NCBI GenBank assembly: GCA_937928795.1 | Contig: CALFWB010000003.1 | Location: 1-56,970, forward strand | Reading direction: 5' to 3' | Source of the DNA: an uncultured Anaerolineales bacterium | GTDB lineage: Bacteria > Chloroflexota > Anaerolineae > Anaerolineales > UBA4823 | DNA: 56,970 nucleotides | Shown: positions 1-7,100 of the stretch, in pieces | Position numbering within the stretch: the first letter of the stretch is position 1 | Layout of the letters: every line of letters begins with the position of its first letter | Translations under genes and position numbers: made by a program | Notes under the pieces: generated by a model | Seen by the model: only the letters and a program-made list of their open reading frames with translations | Told to the model about the DNA's origin: nothing | The model's database searches: none

Positions 1-234
1 AAGGAAATGGTCATTGTGCTTCCCAATAAGAATCACATCAAAGTGGTGAATGAAGTGGGTTCGTTTGTCTTGCACCTCATTGATGGCACTCGAAGGGTTG
101 CTGATATTGTTGCGGAAGTTCAGCGCGCCTACGATGCACCCCCTGACCAAATTGAGAAGGATGTCTTGAATTTTATCCAGCAGTTGGTTGCTAAAGAAAT
201 CCTTACTTTTTCTTCTGGTCAAACCGCAGAGTAA
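1..234 (+). CDS. PqqD-like peptide-binding chaperone domain (5' partial)
   Basis: The reading frame is open to the first base of the window, so the N-terminus is missing; the ATG at 7 is probably internal. The 77 visible residues match the core of the PqqD fold: a strand ending in an N-E-x-G motif, then LIDGTRRVADIV, then a helix with a tyrosine, then a C-terminal helix ending in LVAKEILTF. In the family, PqqD domains (RRE fold) hold a precursor peptide for a radical-SAM or other RiPP enzyme. Stand-alone PqqD-like proteins of unknown partner are also common, so a RiPP role is only inference here. The next gene begins 2 bases after the stop, so the first three genes look co-transcribed. Confidence 0.7.
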   Translation, partial: KEMVIVLPNKNHIKVVNEVGSFVLHLIDGTRRVADIVAEVQRAYDAPPDQIEKDVLNFIQQLVAKEILTFSSGQTAE

Positions 235-236
235 TC

Positions 237-1124
237 ATGAGAAATCGTTCGCTTTTCCTTTTCTTCATCATCTTTTTGATTTCTTTTCTATCTCCTCAAA
301 GGGGATTGAGCGCTGTCACCCTCAAGTACTTTGACGTGCAATGGGATGGAGTGACTCAACAGGTGAAAATCCGCTGGGAGACTGCCACTGAGTTGGATAA
401 CCTTGGATTTCAGGTTCGTCGAAAGATAACAGGTAGTTCGGGAAGTTTTGGGGTGGTAAAGTTGTGCGCTAAAGCCAGCGGTTGTGCGCAGAATGAGAAA
501 GAAGAATTTATTTTTGCCGGCGGAGATACCCTAGGGAGACTTTATGGAGATTACTTCGATAATGAGATTCAAGGCGGCATTAGTTACACCTATCAACTGA
601 TTGCGATTGATACCAGCCAAAGGGAAGAGATTGCCGAAACAAAAACCGTTTTTACGTCAGGTCAAACGAATTCCACTGCTTCACCGACAAGTGGATCGCT
701 CTTCACTGCAACATCTACGGTTACAGCAACTAGCCTCTCGCCGACTTCCACCCCGCGCCAAGGCAATCCCCAAAGGACGCCAACTCCCGTGAGCCCAAGC
801 CCCACTGTAAGGATTGTTCAACCAACCGCCACACCAGCGATTGGCACTTTGCTTCAAGAGTCAACTGTAACACCAGAACCGCTGCCAACTGAAACACCTG
901 TTGAACTGGTGATCCCAACCCTGCCTTTACCCAGCATCACATTGATCTTCCCAAATACTCCAACCGCGCCTATTGAAACGCCAATGGAGACCCCCGAAGT
1001 GGGTACCATCCCCCAAAACGCAAATTGGTTCACCCCTTCCAGATTGTTTGTGATTGGACTGATTGTTTTCATCTGGATCATCCTGGGTGGATGGTTTGTT
1101 TTTGCTTTGCGCAAAATTCAATGA
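237..1124 (+). CDS. Secreted surface protein: Fn3-like domain, Thr/Pro stalk, C-terminal membrane anchor
   Basis: The 295-residue protein starts with a clear signal peptide (residues 1-26, a run of F/I/L ending near RGLSA). Residues about 27-135 form a beta-sandwich-like domain with the pattern IRWETATELDNLGFQVRR, which is typical of Fn3-like modules on secreted bacterial proteins. Residues about 145-260 are a low-complexity Thr/Pro/Ser linker that should act as a stalk. The C-terminus is one hydrophobic helix (FVIGLIVFIWIILGGWFVF) and a short basic tail. There is no LPxTG motif, so anchoring is probably by the helix itself. Its stop overlaps the start of the C25 peptidase gene by ATGA, which suggests that the two surface proteins are translationally coupled. 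The exact binding function is unknown. Confidence 0.75.
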   Translation: MRNRSLFLFFIIFLISFLSPQRGLSAVTLKYFDVQWDGVTQQVKIRWETATELDNLGFQVRRKITGSSGSFGVVKLCAKASGCAQNEKEEFIFAGGDTLGRLYGDYFDNEIQGGISYTYQLIAIDTSQREEIAETKTVFTSGQTNSTASPTSGSLFTATSTVTATSLSPTSTPRQGNPQRTPTPVSPSPTVRIVQPTATPAIGTLLQESTVTPEPLPTETPVELVIPTLPLPSITLIFPNTPTAPIETPMETPEVGTIPQNANWFTPSRLFVIGLIVFIWIILGGWFVFALRKIQ

Positions 1125-3289
1125 GATATCAGAGGTACTTCACGATAGGGCAAAGGTATTGCCTTTTCGTAATGATCTTCTTGTTGTTTGGGTGTGCCTT
1201 TTATCCTTTTAAACCAAGTGGGCTGGATAAGGAAACTTCACCGCAAGGTGTCAAGATAACTGCAGCCGCAGATGTCATGGTGGCGATCCCGCTAAAGCAG
1301 CTTGAAGCATATGGTTTTACGACTGCCGATCAAGAGAGTTGGCTTTTGAGTTTTCGAGGAAAATCGATCCCTTATTGGCTCGTGGGTGAGGATTCGCAAC
1401 AGCTTGTCTTTTACTCCCCGCCAACGCGCAGCTCTTATTGGAAAGAAAACGTTTTTCTGCTTCAGCCGAAGTTGTCTTTTCAACTTTCTCCCGATGTGGA
1501 GCTATCTACTTTTTTGTGGAATCCCGAGCCACCCCCCCAAAGCATTTGGGAAAAACAACCCGAAAACTTAATTCTGGTTTATGTTTCCTTAGAACAAAAC
1601 CTTCTATATCAATCTTTGGCAGAAGGAGACCACTGGTTTTGGCATAAGTTGATCAACAGGCAAGAGCAAGAGATTCCCGTGAAGTTTGACTCGCCTCCGT
1701 TGGGAGAGGTTCTGCTGCGGTTCTCTATCTATTCAGTCACCGAAGCTCCTGGTAATCCCGATCATTCTCTCCAGATCACGGTTAACACCGGTTATGCCGA
1801 AACGACCTTCTGGGATGGGAAAGGTTATCAAACGGTCGAAATCTTTGTTCCCTCTGAGGTTTTTCGCCAAGGGGAGAATCGATTGACCCTGTCCATTCCT
1901 GATCTTGAGGGGGTGTTAGCTCAGGTCAGCTTTCTCGATCGGATTGACCTTTATTTTTGGCATATGTTCCCCATCCAAGACCAATCGTCTCAGTTGAGGT
2001 TTCTGGCAATCGATCGCACGTTCCTTCAGTTTCTCAAAGATCTGCCCCAAGGTTCTTGGATTTGGGACATCAATGATCCGCTGAACCCACAGCGTGTTAA
2101 GACGCAAGAACTGATGAATTCGGATGACCTTCGGCGCTATCTTTATGCGTCAAAAGACAGCTTTCAAGCCCCAAGCGATCTCCGTTCGATTGATGCCAAA
2201 TCCGCGTTGGTACAACCAGAGACTGAGATCGAATATTTAGCCATCGGGCCTGAGGAGCTTTTGAACCCTTTGAAACCCCTGCTGGACTTGCGCAGAGAAC
2301 AAGGACTGAAGGTCGAGACGATCGAGGTTGAGAAAATCTACGACCAATCCTACGGATTTGCTGAACCCCATGCAATCCGAGCTTATTTGACACAGAAGGC
2401 TCAAGAACATCCTTCCCTGCGCTATGTCTTGCTTGTCGGAGATGCAACCTATGATCCAGCTTACAACATAACGAAAGGAGAAATTAATCGGTTGCCCACC
2501 TTTTTTATCGACACGATCTTTGGTGGGCAAACTTCCACTGAACTGCCTTTCTCAGTTTTTGATCAGTCGGATTTATCCTTTCTAGAAAGCGCAACTAGCT
2601 TCCAGCCTACCATTGCGGTGGGAAGGTTACCTGCTACCTCACCCCAGCAAGTGCGACAGTGGGTTTCAAAGGTTATTACGTATGAACAGGACAAGATGAA
2701 ACCCCAATCAGAGGCCATCTTAGCTATTGCGGATCCCTATGAGGATTATTTTTCCCGCGACGCAACTGCTTTTACGGAACTTTGGAATACAACCACTCGA
2801 AAAGCTCTCTTTCTACCTTCCACCGGCGAAGTTGACCTTACTCAGAAACTTCACAACTACTTTCAGCAGGATTTTCAGATCATTGCCTATTTCGGCCATG
2901 GTGCAATTGATCTGTGGGGGAAGGACGAAATCTTTACTGCTCAAGAGGCTCAGCGCCTTAGCGGTCAAGTTAGTTATCCCATTGTGTTGAGCTTCACCTG
3001 TCTGAGCGGTTACTATATTCATCCAGAGGTTCTATCTTTAACAGAAGCCCTGCTTTGGAATCCGAGAGGAGGCGCAATTCTGGTTATAGCACCTACCAGC
3101 TTAACGTTAGCGGAGGACCAGAACTTTTTATGGAAGGCGTTTGTTGAGAGTTACCAGAGGCACGAAAAAGAGCGGATCGGGGATGTGTGGCGGGATGTCA
3201 TCGCTAGGATTCATCTGAAAAACGAAGGCGTTCGTGATGTCGTCCTCACTTATACTTTGTTTGGCGATCCAGCCATGACTTTACCTTGA
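1121..3289 (+). CDS. Gingipain-like C25 family cysteine peptidase, lipoprotein
   Basis: The start at 1121 was chosen because it forms an ATGA overlap with the preceding gene and gives a proper lipoprotein signal: MRYQRYFTIGQRY, a hydrophobic stretch, then the lipobox LFGC. An earlier in-frame start at 1025 would bury the signal. The 722-residue product has a beta-rich N-terminal half and, from about residue 380, the C25 peptidase fold. The catalytic pair is visible: His593 in YFGHGAIDLWG and Cys627 in LSFTCLSG, followed by the glycine-rich strand GGAILVIAPTS. C25 enzymes (gingipains and PorU-like sortases) cleave after Arg or Lys or join surface proteins to anchors. This one is likely to act outside the cell on surface or secreted proteins. 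No type IX secretion marker is seen, so the gingipain pathway itself should not be assumed. Confidence 0.8.
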   Translation: MRYQRYFTIGQRYCLFVMIFLLFGCAFYPFKPSGLDKETSPQGVKITAAADVMVAIPLKQLEAYGFTTADQESWLLSFRGKSIPYWLVGEDSQQLVFYSPPTRSSYWKENVFLLQPKLSFQLSPDVELSTFLWNPEPPPQSIWEKQPENLILVYVSLEQNLLYQSLAEGDHWFWHKLINRQEQEIPVKFDSPPLGEVLLRFSIYSVTEAPGNPDHSLQITVNTGYAETTFWDGKGYQTVEIFVPSEVFRQGENRLTLSIPDLEGVLAQVSFLDRIDLYFWHMFPIQDQSSQLRFLAIDRTFLQFLKDLPQGSWIWDINDPLNPQRVKTQELMNSDDLRRYLYASKDSFQAPSDLRSIDAKSALVQPETEIEYLAIGPEELLNPLKPLLDLRREQGLKVETIEVEKIYDQSYGFAEPHAIRAYLTQKAQEHPSLRYVLLVGDATYDPAYNITKGEINRLPTFFIDTIFGGQTSTELPFSVFDQSDLSFLESATSFQPTIAVGRLPATSPQQVRQWVSKVITYEQDKMKPQSEAILAIADPYEDYFSRDATAFTELWNTTTRKALFLPSTGEVDLTQKLHNYFQQDFQIIAYFGHGAIDLWGKDEIFTAQEAQRLSGQVSYPIVLSFTCLSGYYIHPEVLSLTEALLWNPRGGAILVIAPTSLTLAEDQNFLWKAFVESYQRHEKERIGDVWRDVIARIHLKNEGVRDVVLTYTLFGDPAMTLP

Positions 3290-3324
3290 ACTAAAATCTG
3301 TTAGAAATATCTTAAGCCAAAAAA

Positions 3325-3346
3325 ATCCGCAGATGAAGCAGATTTC
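3325..3346 (+). repeat. Dispersed 22-nt motif, copy 1
   Basis: This 22-mer reads ATCCGCAGATGA, two variable bases, CAGATTTC. It matches the reverse complement of 12524-12545 at 20 of 22 positions and 3422-3443 at 19 of 22. It overlaps the ATG of the DUF309 relic. It could be a short dispersed repeat or simply part of the duplicated DUF309 5' end; the copy at 12524, far from any DUF309 gene, favours a dispersed element. Confidence 0.5.
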
Positions 3347-3461
3347 AAAGAGTCTGCATCATAAAGGCCACCAGAGCGAGTTGTCTGAAGAAGCCCAAAG
3401 AGGGCTATTGTCGTATCAAGACTCCGCAAATGAGGCAGATTTCGAGGATGTTACACCCTGA
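3333..3461 (+). pseudogene. Relic 5' end of a duplicated DUF309 gene
   Basis: An ATG at 3333 opens 26 codons that align with the first codons of the intact DUF309 gene at 3430: MKQISKSLHHKGHQSELSEE against MRQISRMLHPEDCPSELPEE. About 14 of the 26 aligned residues are identical, and several identical residues use different third bases (TCA/TCG, CAT/CAC, AGC/AGT, TTG/TTA, GCC/GCT, CTA/CTG). The homology ends near 3410, and the frame then runs into the second copy in a shifted frame (offset 97 bases) and stops at 3461. The synonymous differences suggest an old tandem paralogue that was under selection before most of it was deleted. Confidence 0.6.
3422..3443 (+). repeat. Dispersed 22-nt motif, copy 2
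   Basis: This copy, CTCCGCAAATGAGGCAGATT plus TC, spans the start codon of the DUF309 gene and differs from copy 1 at three positions. Because it sits at the same place relative to the ATG as copy 1, it was probably carried along by the duplication described at 3333. Confidence 0.45.
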
Positions 3462-3855
3462 AGATTGTCCAAGTGAGTTACCCGAAGAAGCTCGAATAGG
3501 GCTGCAGTTGTTTAATGAAGGGAAGTTTTTTGAAGCCCATGAATACCTTGAGTTAGCTTGGAGAGCGGAAGCATCGCCAAAACGGTATTTGTATATAGGT
3601 GTTCTACAAGCTGGCGTTGCTTATTACCATATTCAGCGGCGTAATTATCGCGGAGCGCTCAAGGTCATTGCCCGTTCGCGACGATGGCTGAACCTGTTAC
3701 CGCAGTGGTGCGGTGGGATAAACATCGCCAAATTGCGCAACGACTTGGATGCCGTAGAAAAAGTTGTGAGGCAATTGGGCCCTAAGGGTTTGGATCGTTT
3801 TGATGAGAATTTATTTCAGCCACTGGAGATTCGTTCTCAACAAACTCTGAGTTGA
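3430..3855 (+). CDS. DUF309 domain protein
   Basis: The 141-residue protein carries the DUF309 signature: GLQLFNEGKFFEAHEYLELA, then a tryptophan, then YIGVLQAGVAYYHIQRRNYR, with the conserved EAHE and the later GA. The fold is all helical and the His/Glu motif suggests metal binding, but the molecular function of the family is unknown. The start is uncertain because no good ribosome site precedes 3430. ATG 3448 (MLHPEDCP) is closer to typical DUF309 N-termini, but conservation of MxQIS between this gene and its upstream relic supports 3430. It stands alone between the C25 gene and the macroglobulin gene. Confidence 0.75.
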   Translation: MRQISRMLHPEDCPSELPEEARIGLQLFNEGKFFEAHEYLELAWRAEASPKRYLYIGVLQAGVAYYHIQRRNYRGALKVIARSRRWLNLLPQWCGGINIAKLRNDLDAVEKVVRQLGPKGLDRFDENLFQPLEIRSQQTLS

Positions 3856-4043
3856 GGAACTTTTCTTGAGTAGAAAGCGTTTCTTGTTCATGAGTTTGAG
3901 TTGAAAATACGGATTGTTTATTTCGGCAGTCGCAGCGAGGAAAAATCTATTTTTCTTTGATAGAAATTCGCAAAGACTTCTTCTCGCTTTGCTCGAAGTG
4001 ATAGCTCAAGATGGCAGGTTTATCCTGAACTTAGCTTAAAGTA

Positions 4044-4078
4044 GTGATAATCCTCAAGAAATTGTGATAACCATCAAG
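4044..4078 (+). promoter_or_regulatory. Tandem direct repeat upstream of the macroglobulin gene
   Basis: GTGATAATCCTCAAG at 4044-4058 is repeated as GTGATAACCATCAAG at 4064-4078, with starts exactly 20 bases apart, about two helical turns. It lies 23 to 58 bases upstream of the probable start at 4102. This layout is typical of a transcription factor binding two same-face sites, but no known motif is recognised. Confidence 0.35.
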
Positions 4079-4101
4079 CCTTTTTTGTGAAGGAATTGAA
4101 T

Positions 4102-7100
4102 ATGCAAACTTCCAATAACCAAGAAAATCATAAAGATACTCGTGTCGAAACCCAGCAGTTTGGGCTCGTTTTTTTGATCCTTTCCCTATTTTTGCTCGTC
4201 ACGCTCATTCTTTCAACGGTCAGTGGATTTCGCTTTGTCCAACCGAATGCCTTTCTTTACAGTGAGCCAACACCAACCCAATCCAGCGCCGAGGCAATTG
4301 CTGAAGTTCCTGCACAGATAGCTCAGGTGTTTCCGCCTGACGGTAGCCGGGAGATCGACCCTGGCGGGGTCGTTACGGTGATTTTTAACCGTCCGGTTGT
4401 GCCGCTGACTTCTCTGAAGCAACAGGGTTCTTTACCGAACCCATTGCGCTTCTCGCCCCCGTTAGAAGGAAAGGCGCAATGGTTGAACACCTCGGTTCTG
4501 GTTTTTCAACCCAATCAACCGCTGCTCAGCGGCCAAAGCTATCAGGTAACCGTTCAGAAGGGATTTGGAGGGTTGGGAGAAGTCCTGGCAGAGGATTTTA
4601 CATGGACTTTCACGACACGCCCGGCAAAGGTTAGCGGAATCCAACTGCAAAACGGTGAAATTGATCCACCTAAGGGCAGGGGAAATATCTTGCTCAATGA
4701 AGCCATCACCATCCGCTTTATGCAACCAATGGATGCTGAGCCGACTCAAGAGGCCACATTGGTTTTAGATGATCAGTCTGAGAGGACGCCGCTGGAATAC
4801 CAATGGAACGAAGATTTTACGCAATTAACCGTCAAGCCCAAGCGGTTGTATCGAGTTGATTCTCATTATCGCTTGGTCGTACAGGAGAAGGCGACAACCC
4901 AGAGTGGCAGCCCACTAAGTGAAGCGTTTCAGTGGGATTTCTATACTCTGCCAACGCCAAAAGTGGTTCAAGTGTCCTCGAGTGACGGTGAAGCCCAAAA
5001 AGAATTCTCGCCCGTCCTCTGGATCAAGTTCTCCTCGCCGATGAAGATAGACAGCTTCAAAGAAAGGGTCAGAATCCGTCCAGAGCCGAAGCAGCCGCTT
5101 GAGTGGTGGTACAACGAGTGGGAGTATAGCTTTTATGCTTATAACTTAGAACCTTCCACGCGTTACGAAGTAGAAATTCAAGCGGGGATCGAAGATATTT
5201 ACGGCAACAAGGTGTCGGAGGCTAAAACCTTCAGCTTTACTACAGGACCCTTATCTCCGTGGGCGTATTTGCGGATGCCGGGAGAAACCGTCTTCTATCG
5301 CGCCGCTAAGGAGACGCAGTATTTTTATCTAAGCATGACGAACGTGCGCAAGGCGGTGGTCAAGCTATATCCCTTGAGCCTTGATGACTTTAGTGAATTG
5401 ATGTTTTATCGGAGAAATTATTGGGAGTATGCTCCTCAAACTGAACCGATCTGGAGCCGAGAAATTCTAAACGAGGCTGCGTTGAATGAGCAGTCCAATA
5501 TAAAGGTCGAATTAGCTCCTGAGGGAGAGGTTTTGCCACCGGGTTTATACTTCCTTGCCTTGGATTCGCCCGAAATCTCTCATCCTTACTCTACATTTTT
5601 AGACCAACGGATGGTCATCGTAGCCAATGCCAATCTGACCGTTAAAACAACGCTCACCGAAGCTTTGGTTTGGGCTACAGACCTTGAGAGTGGGAAACCA
5701 ATCTCGAATGTGCCAATTCGAGTGATTGGTAATCATCAAGTGCGATTGGGTGAAGGGATTACGGATCAAAATGGGGTTGCCCGTATCGAATATCCCGAAA
5801 CCTACTATGACGGGATTGCGATTGCCTATACACCTGAGGGTCCGGTGATTTCCTATGCATATAATTTTTGGGGCAGTGGAGCAAGTGCGGTAGATTATGC
5901 TCTTTGGGAAGGATATTATTCGGCACCTGGCTTAACGCGGGCATATCTCTATACTGAAAGGCCAATTTATCGCCCCGGTCAGCCAGTTTACTTCAAGGCG
6001 GTTTTACGGGCTGATGATGACCTAGATTATCGACTACCTCCCTTTGAAAGGGTAAAGGTGCGCATCTTGAGTTTTGATAAAGTTGTTTGGGAAGAAACAC
6101 TCAGCCTCTCTGATACTGGGACGCTTGACGGAAGATTTGTCTTAGCTGAAGATGCTGCCTTGGGGACTTATTCTCTGATGGTGCTCAATCCTTTTGATGA
6201 GAGTATCTTGGGGGAAGTTAGCTTTAATGTGGCGGAATACCGTCGGCCAGAATTTCGCGTGGATGTTTCTGTTGACCCTGCTCAATTGGTGCAAGGAGAG
6301 GAGGGCAAAGCATTTGTCAAGGCGGAGTATTATTCAGGAGGAGCCATCGCCAATGGCAAGTACCGTTATACCATTACAGCCCAGCCATATGTTTTTACTC
6401 CCGGCCCGGATTTCGCTGGCTACTCTTTTACAGATGAGGAACTGGATAACTTTGACTACACCAGCCGCGAACAGGGGCTTCAGGTTGTTTCCGAGCGGGA
6501 GGGGGTTTTAGATGTGAACGGTCAAGTTGAGATTGATTTCCTTGCAAAGCTAGGGCAAGACCAAAAGAGTCAAAGATGGACAATTGAAGCTGATGTGACC
6601 GACATTGCCGGAAATGTAGTCAGCGGTCGCAATCAGGTGATCGTCCACCAAAGCCAGCTTTATGTTGGGATTAAGCCCGATCAATATGTGGGCGAGGCAG
6701 GCAGGGAACAGAATTTTTCGCTCGTCGTCCTGGATTGGGATGCCCAGACTGTTGCGAATCAAACGCTCGAGGTTGAGATTGTTGAGCGAAGATGGCACAG
6801 CGTGCAGGTTCAACAGGTGGATGGATCGATTGTATGGGAATCCAAAGTCGAAGAAATCCCAGTACAACTGCAGTCAGTAAAGACTGATCAGGATGGGAAA
6901 GCGAAGGTGACCTTCATTCCACCCAACGGTGGCGTTTTCCGAAGTCGCGCTTGCGTTCGTGATGCGGGAGAAAGACAGCACTGTTCCTCTGCGTATCTTT
7001 GGGCGTATGGAGGAGATTTTGTCCCTTGGCGTCAAACCAGCGACCGATCGTTACAGGTCGTTGCGGATAAAAAGGAATATCAAGCTGGAGAAGTAGCAAA

